Below are positions 7,556 to 15,847 of a DNA stretch of 64,000 nt, piece after piece. This stretch comes from Actinomycetota bacterium (GTDB taxonomy: Bacteria > Actinomycetota > Nitriliruptoria > Nitriliruptorales > Nitriliruptoraceae). The notes below the pieces were generated by a model. The model had not been told where the DNA came from. It saw only the letters and a program-made list of their open reading frames with translations, and searched no databases. The translations under genes and the position numbers were made by a program. Each line of letters starts with the position of its first letter. Position 1 is the stretch's first letter. The DNA is taken from NCBI GenBank assembly GCA_019347575.1, contig JAHWKY010000021.1:1-64000 (forward strand). Reading direction: 5' to 3'.

Positions 7556-9160
7556 TCAAGCCCACGGGACAGTCAGGGCGGTGAGCACGTCGATGGCGAC
7601 GCGCTCCGCCTCCGCGCGGAGGTCATCGTCGCCGAGCGGAGCAAGTGGGTGACGGACCACGACGACGGGGAAACCCTCCGCCCCGCGAGCCGCGGCGGTG
7701 GCGTCGGCGAGTCCGTGGAACGGCTCGGTGACCACGACGACGGCGGGCACCCCGTGTCGCTCGAGCTCGACGGCGTCGCGCACACTGCACGACGTGCACG
7801 CGCCTCAGTCACCGACGCCGCTGATGACGAGACGCGATCGCGCCGCGACGGAGCCGGTAGTGGTGGCATCCAGCGGACGGGCCGACGTCGGCTTGGTCAC
7901 CAGCTCGATCTCGCCGATAGCCCGCAGGTGCTCAGATAGGGCCTCCCCCAGGTACCGGAGGAACCGCGCCGCTCCGGGCTTGCTGTTGTCGATAAGCGCG
8001 AGCGCGGACCCGGACGCGACCTCGTCGCGGGGGGCGGGCTGGACGAGCTCGGGTGTCGGCTCGGCCACGACCGGGATGACGATCTCGGCCACCGAGCCGC
8101 CCTGCTGCGCGGGGAGGTGATCGGGGGCGTGAGGCGTATCGACCCGGCGCGTCACGACGGCCGAGCCCGAGTGCCGCTTGGGCGCCCAGGCGGGGAGGAA
8201 GGCCGACCAGCCGGGGCCGGCTCCGCCGGCCGTCACTAGGAGCAGGTCTGCTCGGCTCTCGACGACAGGCAGCAGGCCGTCATCGCCGCGCAGGTCGAGC
8301 TGATCGTCCTCGAGCACGACCCCCGCCCTGCGCAGCGCCTCCGGCGACACCCGGCTCGCCATCGCGAGCGCATCGCCCACGCGCGAACGGTCCCAGCCCG
8401 CCCGGGCGAACGCCGCCGCGTGCTCCGGGCCGAGGACGACCACGCCCTGCCCGGCCTTGCCGACGGCGAACCTGGCGGGGTCGGCCATCGCGGTCGCGAT
8501 GGTCGCGACGAGCGCGTCAGGGTCCGCGCTCAGGTGGTTCCCGATCTGCCGCGGGCCCTCGGTCCCGAGCAACGTCACCGTCGTTTCCGACGGGGCGTGG
8601 CCGAGGGCTTCACGCAGCGTCGACCATCCCGAGGGAGGCGGGGACTCGACGACGACCAGCGTGTACTGGCCCGGGTGCCCGATCGACGTCCCATCCCGCT
8701 CGCCGGGTCGCGCACCGAGGACGTTGCGAGCGATCAGGCGGAGGGCACGACCGATGGTCGCGTTGGCGCGGTTGCCCGGCCCCAGCGCGGCTGGGCCCGC
8801 GTTCATCCCCACCGCTGCCGAGATCGGTCCGCTCACAACGAGGCACAGCGCCGCCCCGCCCGTACTGCTGACGACCGTCTCGACGTTGAACCCGGGGTCG
8901 AGCATGGCGTCGACGGCGGCCGCCACGACGGTCAGGTGCTCGGTCCTGCATCCCGCCATGACCGCGTTGGAGACCAAGCGATCGGCGGTCAGCGTGCGGT
9001 CACCGACCGTGCCCAGGACGGTCGCAGGTTCGAGTCCGAGTGCCTCGAGACCGACGTCCACGCGCTGGCGCGTGGGCGGGATGACGGGGAGGCCGTCGGT
9101 CCAGCCCCGCTGGAACAACTCCTCCTGGGCCGCGCCGGCGCCGACACTGATCGTGTCCAC
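7556..9160 (-). CDS. Selenoprotein: large unnamed domain fused to C-terminal UGSC-type domain (in-frame TGA = Sec452)
   Basis: From the GTG at 9160 the frame runs to TGA 7805-7807 and continues without another stop to 7556, 534 residues in all. Residues about 10-330 are a large domain opening with QRGWTDGLPVIPPT, with SNAVMAGC, and GPGNRANATIGRALRLI; the same domain occurs at 9163 and 16499. From about residue 375 a UGSC-type domain follows: ALIDNSKPGAARFLRYL, then GVGDUGACTSCSVRDAVELE, with U for TGA. ERHGVPAVVVVTEPF and PFG-like tail sequence follow after it. Homology to two paralogues on both sides of the TGA, with D before it and G-(A/S)-C-T-S after it, supports selenocysteine. It is the last gene of a six-gene operon with AtuA-like and acid-CoA ligase genes. 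The reaction is unknown; a redox or thiol/selenol catalyst is inferred. Confidence 0.82.
7772..7804 (-). promoter_or_regulatory. Candidate SECIS hairpin after the TGA of the first UGSC gene
   Basis: The 33 bases directly after the TGA can fold into a stem of about 12 pairs, GGCG/CGCC at the base and CGUGCACG/UGUGCGCG above, with one bulged A and an 8-base loop. A bacterial SECIS is expected just here. The loop starts about 13 bases after the TGA, slightly closer than the 16-37 usually quoted, and a smaller GCAC-GUC-GUGC hairpin competes with it. Confidence 0.4.
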
Positions 9161-9162
9161 GG

Positions 9163-10254
9163 TCAGGTCGCGTCGAGGCGGGAGAGGTGCTCGGTCAGCA
9201 CCGGGCGGGTGACGCTCCGCGTGGCCCCCCAGGAGTGCACGCACGAGGAGTGCTTGCCAGGCCCCCCGGCCACGACGATCACCAGGTCCTCGGGCTCGCG
9301 CACGACGGGCAGCAGCGCGTCCTCGTCGACCGCGTAGAACCACTCCGGCCACCACTGCATCCCCCACATCCCCCCGCGCTTCAGCTCACGCAGGGAGTTG
9401 CGGGCATGCTGGAACAGGAAGCCCTGCACGTCGTTGCGGGTCCACCCCCCGTCGGCGATCGTCGCGGCGTGCTCGGGACACAGCAGCACCAGGATCTCGC
9501 CGCCGTAGTAGACGTTGTTCGATCCGATGGCGCCGATGGTCCCCGCCGCGGTGTGGAGGATCCCCGCGGGCTCGGTGCTGACGTGGTCCTGGATGTTGTG
9601 CGGCGATTCACCACCGAAGACGGTCACGGTGCTGACGTCGGCCGCGAAGCCGCGTTGCACGTGCAGGGGCTCCCACGGGTTGTCCTCCTCGGCCTCGGCC
9701 CCGCAGTAGGTGAACTTCGCCGGGCTACCCTGCGTTGAGCGGTCGGGGTTGGGCGAGCGCGCCCCGCCGATGTTCTGCAGGCACAGGCGCACGGCGCGAC
9801 CGGTCGTGGCGTTGGCCTCGTTGCCGGTACCGAACATCCCCGCCCCGCTGTTGAACCCGGATCCGCGCACGGGCCCGTTGACGAACACGAGCGTGGACAC
9901 GGTGTGCGTGGTGGTCTGTACCGCTTCGAGGTTGAACGCCGGGTCGGCCACGGCGGCGATCGCCGCTACGGCAACGGGGAACCGGTCGGGGCTGCCACCC
10001 GCCATGACTGCGTTGGCCGCGATGTCGGCGAGGGTGGCGCGGCGGTTGCTGGGAGCGAGCGTCGCCACGACGTGGTCCGGTGGTGCGTCGACGGTGGCGA
10101 GCATCGCCTCGACCCTTTCCACGGTCGGGGCGAGCATCGGCAAGCCGTCGGACCAGCCCCGCTCGCGGGCGTACGCCTGGAAGGCCGCGTCGTCGGTGAC
10201 CGCGGTCTCGACGACCTCGAACGGCGCTGATCCCTCCGGTGGGATGTCGCTCAC
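9163..10254 (-). CDS. Stand-alone large domain of the UGSC fusion proteins (function unknown)
   Basis: 363 residues from GTG 10254, with GGGGAGGTGAC directly upstream. It matches the large domain of the flanking fusion along its length: RERGWSDGLPMLAPTVERV, ANAVMAGGSPDRFPV, DPAFNLEAVQTT, VNGPVRGSGFNSGAG, GTGNEANATTGRAVRLCLQNIGG, and DNPWEPLHVQRGF. It lacks any UGSC segment. It is encoded between the stand-alone UGSC protein and the fusion protein, so the two separate proteins together equal the fusion in domain content. I know no assigned activity for this domain. The conserved DGLP, NAVMAG and GRAxRL motifs are candidate ligand-binding sites. Confidence 0.75.
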   Translation of the reverse strand: MSDIPPEGSAPFEVVETAVTDDAAFQAYARERGWSDGLPMLAPTVERVEAMLATVDAPPDHVVATLAPSNRRATLADIAANAVMAGGSPDRFPVAVAAIAAVADPAFNLEAVQTTTHTVSTLVFVNGPVRGSGFNSGAGMFGTGNEANATTGRAVRLCLQNIGGARSPNPDRSTQGSPAKFTYCGAEAEEDNPWEPLHVQRGFAADVSTVTVFGGESPHNIQDHVSTEPAGILHTAAGTIGAIGSNNVYYGGEILVLLCPEHAATIADGGWTRNDVQGFLFQHARNSLRELKRGGMWGMQWWPEWFYAVDEDALLPVVREPEDLVIVVAGGPGKHSSCVHSWGATRSVTRPVLTEHLSRLDAT

Positions 10255-10255
10255 G

Positions 10256-10816
10256 TCACCTCCCCAGATCGCGGACCGCCGGTGGCTGCGACGAGGTCAA
10301 CGCAGCGACGACGCGGTCCACCGCGCCCTCGGCCACCGCGACGACCTCGTCGTGCCGCAGCGAGCCGAACGGGTGCGGGATCACGACCAGGCGTGCGGAG
10401 GTCGCCCCGAGGCGTGCGAGCTCGAACTCCGCCTGCAGCTCGAACGCCTCGCTGACCAGGAGCACCGCCGGAAGGCCGAGCCGCTCGAAGGTGACGATGT
10501 CGCGACAACTGTGCGACGTGCACGCTCCTCAGTCGCCGGTCCCGGTGATGATGCCGCGCGACTTGGCCGCCAACTCGCCCGTGATGGGGCCGCCGTCGAT
10601 GACGGAGTTGGGCTTGCGCCCGTGCACGGCGGACGCCCCGCGCTCGCCGAGCAGGTCGGCGAGCGTGCGCAGGAGCAGACGGGCGTTGTGCTTCGTGTTG
10701 TCCAGGAACCCCAAGGTCGCGCCCTCGATGTCGGGCACGGCGCCGCCCAGGGTCCAGTCCTCGCCGGTGACATCGCGGCCCTCGGGGGAGACGAGACGCA
10801 GGCTCTCAGCGGCCAT
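10256..10816 (-). CDS. Selenoprotein: stand-alone UGSC-type protein (in-frame TGA = Sec96)
   Basis: Start at ATG 10816, where AGGAGG lies 9 bases upstream; a GTG at 10825 would sit against the ribosome site. The frame meets TGA at 10529-10531 and continues to a stop at 10256, 186 residues in all. Before the TGA it reads LGFLDNTKHNARLLLRTLADLLGERG, then GTGDUGACTSHSCRDIVTFE, followed by ERLGLPAVLLVSEAF and VIPHPFGSLRHDEV. The N- and C-terminal halves both match the neighbouring fusion protein, which would be unexpected if the TGA were a true stop. It overlaps the end of the acid-CoA ligase gene, and the gene for the separate large domain follows one base downstream. Role unknown; the U-G-A-C pair could form a selenenyl-sulfide. 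Confidence 0.83.
10499..10517 (-). promoter_or_regulatory. Candidate SECIS hairpin after the TGA of the second UGSC gene
   Basis: GUCGC (10517-10513) pairs with GCGAC (10503-10499) around a 9-base loop ACAGUUGUC that begins 17 bases after the TGA, inside the usual bacterial SECIS window. The stem is only 5 bp and such hairpins are common in GC-rich DNA, so this is suggestive only. Confidence 0.35.
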
Positions 10817-12332
10817 CGACGACACCCTCCTCGGTCAGTCGCTCGCGTAGCTCGATCTTCCTGATCTTGCCACTCGCTGTACGTGGGAACTCGTCCACGA
10901 CGTGGAAGGCCGTCGGGACCTTCAGCTTGGCCAGGTTCGCCACGCAACGCTCGCGCAGCAGGTCGACGTCTAGCTCGCGACCGGCCGTGGGGGCCACGAA
11001 CGCGACGGGGACCTCGCCCCACTCATCGTCGGGACGCGCCACGACCGCCACCTCGGCCACACCCTCGATCTCGCGTATGACGGCCTCGATCTCGCTGGGG
11101 TAGACGTTCACGCCGCCGCTGATCAGCATGTCCTTGGCGCGGTCGACGATCCACACGTACCCGGCCTCGTCCATCCGGCCGAGATCGCCAGTGCGTAGCC
11201 ACCCGTCGATGAGCACCTCAGCGGTGGCCTCGGGGTTGCGCCAGTAGCCGGCCATGAGCTTGTCGCTGCGGACGCACAGCTCCCCCACCTCGCCGGGCGC
11301 GAGATCGCTGCCGTGCTCGTCGCGGATCGCGATCGTGACGCCGGGGACCGGTCGGCCGGCGGACCGCAGCAGCTCGTCGCTGGCGTCGGGGCGGTGCTCC
11401 TCCGGCAACAGCCCGGTCAGGTTCGTCGTCGCCTCGCTCAGCCCGTAGCCCTGGTACATGCCGCCCGGCAGCTCCTCGATGGCGCGCCGGATGAGCGTCA
11501 GGCCGGTGGGTGCGGCCCCGTACACGAGCAGCCGCAGGCTGGAGAGATCGGGACGGTCCCGGTCAGGGACGTCGAGCATCCGGCGAAGCTGGGTCGGCAC
11601 GGCGATGGTCGTGGTCACGCCGTAGCGCTCGATGGCAGCGAGCGCCTCCCCCGCGTCGAACCGAGGCAGGACGACGTGGGTCTGCCCGTCGACGATCATC
11701 GACACCACCCGGGTCCCCGTGGCCGCGTGGTACAGCGGCGTCATGGTCATGAACACGTCGGTGGGGACGAACCGCTGCACCATCGCCATCGTGACGGCGT
11801 TGAAGGTCAGAGCCGCCTGGCTCAGGCAGACACCCTTCGGCCGTCCGGTGGTGCCGCTCGTGTAGATGATCAGGGCGATGTCGGAAGCGCTCGCCCGTGA
11901 AGCCAGCGACGGCTCCTCGGCCCGCGCGAGCATCTGCTGGTAGTCGGTGCTGTCCGTCGCGATGAGCGGGATCGAGTCGTCGAGCACGCTCGCCAGGATC
12001 TCGACGTAGTTGGGGTCAGCGAGCGCGAACGACGGGGCGGCATCCTCGACGATGTGCACGATCTCGGGCGCGGCCAGGCGCGTGTTGACGGGCACCGCTG
12101 CCGCGCCGGCGTAAGCACACGCGAGGTAGGCGTCGAACGGGGTGAGGCTGTTGCCGGCCATCACCACGACGCGGTCGCCCGCGGTCACGCCGCGGTCGAT
12201 CAGCGCGGTCGCCAGACCACCCACCCGGGCGCGGAGCTGGCGGTAGGTGACGGCCGGACCATCGACGATGACGACCGCCGGCTCGTCCGCGTACAGCCGG
12301 GCGTCGCGGTCGAGCAGGTCCCCGATGCGCAT
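10806..12332 (-). CDS. AMP-forming acid-CoA ligase (ANL superfamily)
   Basis: 508 residues from ATG 12332 (MRIGDLLDRDARLYADEPAV). The P-loop is IIYTSGTTGRPKGV near residue 155. Further marks are MYQGYGLSEAT (A5), GWLRTGDLGRMDEAGYVWIVDRAKDMLISGGVNVYPSEIE (A7-A8), and SGKIRKIELR with the catalytic lysine near the C-terminus. It activates a carboxylic acid to an acyl-CoA in the cytoplasm. It lies between the AtuA-like pair and the UGSC genes, which implies that the operon handles an acid or its CoA thioester. The acid is not identifiable. Confidence 0.93.
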   Translation of the reverse strand: MRIGDLLDRDARLYADEPAVVIVDGPAVTYRQLRARVGGLATALIDRGVTAGDRVVVMAGNSLTPFDAYLACAYAGAAAVPVNTRLAAPEIVHIVEDAAPSFALADPNYVEILASVLDDSIPLIATDSTDYQQMLARAEEPSLASRASASDIALIIYTSGTTGRPKGVCLSQAALTFNAVTMAMVQRFVPTDVFMTMTPLYHAATGTRVVSMIVDGQTHVVLPRFDAGEALAAIERYGVTTTIAVPTQLRRMLDVPDRDRPDLSSLRLLVYGAAPTGLTLIRRAIEELPGGMYQGYGLSEATTNLTGLLPEEHRPDASDELLRSAGRPVPGVTIAIRDEHGSDLAPGEVGELCVRSDKLMAGYWRNPEATAEVLIDGWLRTGDLGRMDEAGYVWIVDRAKDMLISGGVNVYPSEIEAVIREIEGVAEVAVVARPDDEWGEVPVAFVAPTAGRELDVDLLRERCVANLAKLKVPTAFHVVDEFPRTASGKIRKIELRERLTEEGVVDGR

Positions 12333-12337
12333 CGGCG

Positions 12338-12682
12338 CTACTGATCGAGACGCAGGGTGATGTCGTCGGGGACCTCGACCTCGAACGCCAGCATCAACGA
12401 CGCGTAGGCCTTGCCGTGGGTGTCGAGCGCCAGCGAGCGCGACACCCCCCCGCCGAGGGCCTCGGTCAGGACGAAGTTGAGCGCCGAGATCCCGGAGAAC
12501 TCGTAGCGCGTGACGTCGCCGCGCACCAGCGGACCGAAGTGCTCGCGCACCCGGTCGACGGTGAGCTGCTCCTTGAGCAGGTCGAGGTGCTGGGGTTCGT
12601 AGGGCACCACGCCGACGTTGGACGTGTTGCCCTTGTCGCCCGAGCGGACGAACGCGATCTCGCGCAGCTGCACGGTGCGCAT
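12338..12682 (-). CDS. Small AtuA C-terminal-domain-like protein
   Basis: 114 residues. LREIAFVRSGDKGNTSNVGVVPYEP at the start and a GVSRSLALDTHGKAYASLMLAFEV ending match the C-terminal domain found fused to, or encoded beside, AtuA-type (DUF1446) proteins. The gene follows the AtuA-like gene by three bases, so the two products probably form one functional unit. In citronellol/geraniol catabolism AtuA is needed for acyclic terpene use, but its biochemical step is not established. Confidence 0.82.
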   Translation of the reverse strand: MRTVQLREIAFVRSGDKGNTSNVGVVPYEPQHLDLLKEQLTVDRVREHFGPLVRGDVTRYEFSGISALNFVLTEALGGGVSRSLALDTHGKAYASLMLAFEVEVPDDITLRLDQ

Positions 12683-12685
12683 GGA

Positions 12686-14026
12686 TCAGCCCTCCAGGAT
12701 GTCGACGGTGACGGAAACGTCCTCGCGCGGGACCAGCGCCGAGTACATCGCCAGGACCGGCTTGACGGTCTTGCGGACCCCTCCGCCCGCGGCCGACCCG
12801 AAGTAGACGAACTCGACCTCCTGCGCCACGGCCGCCGCCGCTTCCTCGGTGTTGCAGCGAGCCGCCAACCGCAGTCGGACCTCCCACGGCTCGGGTGCGT
12901 CCGCGGGGGTCGCGTCCCCGTGCACCGAGTTGAGCCCGATGTAGTCGATCCGCAGCTCCTCGGTGACGACGCCGTCGTGGGCGAGGCGCTTGGTGACGGT
13001 GTCCGCGGCGAGCTGGGCTCGGCTGAGCGCTCCTGGCCCGGCGAAGCTGACCTCACCCTCGCCGGTGAAGCCCTCGCGGACGCCCACGAGCACCTTGAGC
13101 GTGTCGGGGCGGGCGCGGCCACGAGCGCCCTGGACGAAGACGTGGTCGTGCGACTTCTGCTCCAGGGTGACCTCGCGCATGTCGACGGTGAGGTCTGGCG
13201 TCAGGTAGGTGGACGGATCGTGGATCTCGTAGACCAGCTGCGCCTTGCAGTTCTCGACGTCCACCGCTCCTCCCGTCCCGGGCAGCTTCCAGATGGTGGA
13301 GGTGCCATCGGGGTAGACGTCGGCGATGGGCAGCCCGAGGTTCCACAGGTCGGGGACCATCCGGTAGGGCGGGTCGGCGAAGTTGCCGCCGCTTCCGTGG
13401 GTCCCGCACTCGAGGAGGTGGCCAGCGACCTGGCCGCCGGCGAGCAGATCCCAGTCGTCGAGCGGCCACTCGAACTCGAACGCGGCCGGTGCCAGGAACA
13501 GCGACGGGTCCGCGATGCGCCCCCCGACGATCACGTTCGCGCCTCGACGCAACGACTCGATGATCGGGTCGATGCCGATGTACGCGTTGGCGCTGACGAG
13601 GCCGTAGTCCATCTCCGAGGGACGCTTGCCGTTGGAGAGCCGAAGGTCGCGCTCGAGCACGTACTCGAGGACGTCGTCGCCGGTGATGGCGGCCACCTTC
13701 GTGTCCGGGTGGCCGAGTTCGGCCAGGAGCTCCTTGGTGCGCCGGGCACCGGCCGCGGGGTTGGCGGCCCCCATGTTGGCGATGAAGGTGATGCCGCGCT
13801 CGACCGCGGGTGCCGTCAGCTCGCGCACGAGGCGGTCGAGGCGGATGTCGTAGCCCTTGTCGGGATCTTCCAGCCGTCGCAGCTGTGCATGCACCAGCGT
13901 GCGCTCGGCCAGGCAGTCGAGGGCGAGGTAGTCGAGCTCACCCTGCTCGACCAGATCGACTGCCGGCTCGATGCGATCCTCCGCGTAGGCGGATCCACAG
14001 CCGATCCGCACCCGTCCCTCGCTCAT
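12686..14026 (-). CDS. AtuA-like acyclic terpene utilization family protein (DUF1446)
   Basis: 446 residues. The N-terminus VRIGCGSAYAEDRIEPAVDLVEQGELDYLALDCLAERT, the FIANMGAANPAAGARRTKELL segment, and the NVIVGGRIADPSLFLAPAAFEF and GGQVAGHLLECGTHGSGGNFAD segments are characteristic of the AtuA family. It is the first gene of the six-gene operon that ends with the UGSC proteins, behind a TTGACG-N16-TACTAT promoter. Many actinobacterial members are linked to catabolism of branched acyl-CoAs in general, so a terpene substrate is possible but not shown here. Confidence 0.88.
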   Translation of the reverse strand: MSEGRVRIGCGSAYAEDRIEPAVDLVEQGELDYLALDCLAERTLVHAQLRRLEDPDKGYDIRLDRLVRELTAPAVERGITFIANMGAANPAAGARRTKELLAELGHPDTKVAAITGDDVLEYVLERDLRLSNGKRPSEMDYGLVSANAYIGIDPIIESLRRGANVIVGGRIADPSLFLAPAAFEFEWPLDDWDLLAGGQVAGHLLECGTHGSGGNFADPPYRMVPDLWNLGLPIADVYPDGTSTIWKLPGTGGAVDVENCKAQLVYEIHDPSTYLTPDLTVDMREVTLEQKSHDHVFVQGARGRARPDTLKVLVGVREGFTGEGEVSFAGPGALSRAQLAADTVTKRLAHDGVVTEELRIDYIGLNSVHGDATPADAPEPWEVRLRLAARCNTEEAAAAVAQEVEFVYFGSAAGGGVRKTVKPVLAMYSALVPREDVSVTVDILEG

Positions 14027-14086
14027 GACCGCCTCCTTCGGGGCCCGTCCGGCGTGCCCGACCCAACTCCGCTATCTAGGCGATTC

Positions 14087-14114
14087 ATAGTAATTGATTC
14101 TGCGACGGCGTCAA
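14087..14114 (-). promoter_or_regulatory. Promoter of the atuA-like/UGSC operon
   Basis: On the minus strand TTGACG (14109-14114) and TACTAT (14087-14092) are separated by 16 bases, in a short AT-rich island within a GC-rich region. The -35 is in the shared TTGACGCC context. The CTATGAATCGCCTAG just downstream partly resembles the operator-like sequence at 6699. Confidence 0.5.
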
Positions 14115-14123
14115 CCCCGCACC

Positions 14124-14921
14124 TCAGGCGCCGCCGAGCCAACCGGTCGCCGTGAGGCCGCCGTCCACCGGGAACACCCCGCCGGTGATCCACGAGGCAT
14201 CGTCGCTGAGCAGGAACAGTGCCACCTGGGCCACATCGACGGGTCGGCCCAGGCGGCCGAGGGCCAGCCGCGAGGCGGCGAGCTCGAGGCGCGCCGTGAT
14301 CTCGTCCTCGCTCGCCGTGCCCCGTGCGTACAAGCGCTCCACCAGCGGGGTCCGCACGGTCGCGGGGCAGATGGCGTTCACGCGCACGCCGTGACGTCCC
14401 AGATCGACCGCCATCTGCCGGGTCAACGCGACGACGCCGCCCTTGGCGGCGGAGTAGGCCGCGGTGTCGGGAGTGCCCACGATGCCGGAGACGCTCGCGG
14501 TGAACAGGATCGCTCCGGCCCCCCGGTCGAGCATCGTCGGAAGAACAGCACGCGCCGTCAGCCATGCCCCGGTGAGGTTGACCGCCAGGACGCGGTTCCA
14601 GCGCTCGAACTCGACGTCGGCGGCCGACCCCGGCCCGGGGATACCGGCGTTGGCATGTACCGCGTCGAGCCGACCGTAGGCCTGCAGCGTCAGGCCGACC
14701 ATGCGCTGGGTGGCAGCCTCGGAGCTGACGTCCACCTCGACCGCGATCGCGTCGCCGCCACCCTCGGTGGCCACTGCCTCCGCCGTGCTCTCCGCGGCCG
14801 CGACGTCGATGTCGGCACACGCGACGCGCGCGCCCTCCCGACCGAACAGGACCGCGACCGCACGGCCGATGCCCGAGCCCGCTCCGGTGACGAGCGCGAC
14901 CTTGTCGGTCAGACGGTTCAC
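14124..14921 (-). CDS. SDR-family oxidoreductase
   Basis: 265 residues, classical SDR. TGAGSGIG lies at residues 12-19, the acidic ACADID after strand 2 suggests NAD(H), the NAG motif reads HANAG, and the catalytic residues are Ser in TASVSG and the motif YSAAKGG (Tyr, Lys). The C-terminus has DDASWITGGVFPVDGG. It overlaps the start of the gene downstream of the epimerase by ATGA coupling and is third in a three-gene operon with an AhpD-like protein and an epimerase. Substrate unknown; a hydroxyacyl or alcohol dehydrogenase is usual in such clusters. Confidence 0.9.
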   Translation of the reverse strand: MNRLTDKVALVTGAGSGIGRAVAVLFGREGARVACADIDVAAAESTAEAVATEGGGDAIAVEVDVSSEAATQRMVGLTLQAYGRLDAVHANAGIPGPGSAADVEFERWNRVLAVNLTGAWLTARAVLPTMLDRGAGAILFTASVSGIVGTPDTAAYSAAKGGVVALTRQMAVDLGRHGVRVNAICPATVRTPLVERLYARGTASEDEITARLELAASRLALGRLGRPVDVAQVALFLLSDDASWITGGVFPVDGGLTATGWLGGA

Positions 14922-15847
14922 GGCTCCTCCTCGTCGTCGGGACCGTGGGTCCGGAGTTCCTCGATCACGACCGCCACCATCTGCTCCAGGGTCCTCGGCG
15001 TGAGGTCGAAGTCGGAGTCCGCCGCGGTGGCGTCCACCTCGGGCAGCGAGGGCCGCGTCCCGCCGGTGAACCGGATGTCCGCGTCGGGGACGACCGCGCG
15101 TGCGGCATCGGCGAGATCGGCCAGCGACGTGTAACGGCCCCCAGCGTGGTAGAAGGGTCGCCCCGTCGGACGCAGCACCGCACCTACGAGCATCGCGGCG
15201 ACCTCACGCACGTGGCGCAGCGGCAGCGACCACCTCGGCTCCGCCGGCACGATCGCCGGCTCGCCACGCGCGACGCACGTCAACAGGTGCAGGTGCGGCG
15301 CGGCGTCGGGGGCCAGGCCCCTCCGTCCCACCCCGAGCGTCCCGGCGATGGCGACGACCGTCGCGTCGAGCCCGCGGTTGCGGCGGGCGAGGTCGATGTG
15401 GAACTCCGCGGCGAGCTTGTGCGCCCCGTAGAGGTTGCGCGGCGCAGGGTGGTCGCCACCCGTGTGCGGCAACCCCCACCCCGCCTGGCGCGTGATGGAC
15501 GACGCGAACACCAGGCGCGCCACGTCCTCGACGTGACACGCCTCGAGGACGTTGCTGGTCCCCATCACGTTGACCGCGGCGGCGCGGTGCGGGTCGGCGT
15601 CGGTGCGGACCCCGATCAGCGCAGCCAGGTGGATGACCCGCCGGATGCGGTTGGAGGCCACGGCGTACCGGATCGCGGCGAGGTCACGGACATCACCCTC
15701 GACGTGCACGGCACCGGCGTCGGCCGGTGCGACCGGGTCGAACACGACCGCGGTGTGGCCCCGGTGCCGCAGCTCGGAGACGACCGCCCGGCCGATGAGC
15801 CCGGAACCGCCCGTGACCAGGACCGCCTCGCCGCCGCCGGAGCTCAC
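14918..15847 (-). CDS. NAD(P)-dependent epimerase/dehydratase-type (extended SDR) protein
   Basis: 309 residues from GTG 15847, which overlaps the stop of the AhpD-like gene (GTGA); the longer open frame upstream is antisense. VLVTGGSGLIGRAVVSELRHRG is the nucleotide-binding motif, the catalytic motif is LYGAHKLAAEFH (Tyr, Lys), and IHLAALIGV and FASSITRQAG are in the expected places. Extended SDRs act on sugar nucleotides, but also on steroids and hydroxy-acyl compounds. In this catabolic setting a 3-beta-hydroxysteroid-type or aldehyde/alcohol dehydrogenase role is as likely as sugar epimerisation. Confidence 0.85.
   Translation of the reverse strand: MSSGGGEAVLVTGGSGLIGRAVVSELRHRGHTAVVFDPVAPADAGAVHVEGDVRDLAAIRYAVASNRIRRVIHLAALIGVRTDADPHRAAAVNVMGTSNVLEACHVEDVARLVFASSITRQAGWGLPHTGGDHPAPRNLYGAHKLAAEFHIDLARRNRGLDATVVAIAGTLGVGRRGLAPDAAPHLHLLTCVARGEPAIVPAEPRWSLPLRHVREVAAMLVGAVLRPTGRPFYHAGGRYTSLADLADAARAVVPDADIRFTGGTRPSLPEVDATAADSDFDLTPRTLEQMVAVVIEELRTHGPDDEEEP

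Noticed and set aside
7805-7807. TGA as an ordinary stop
   Set aside because: Homology to two paralogues continues past it in frame, and the same codon sits at the same motif position in all three.
12396-14155. Long plus-strand frame opposite the AtuA-like and ligase-side genes
   Set aside because: No domain recognisable, composition of a high-GC antisense shadow; the minus-strand genes have clear family motifs.
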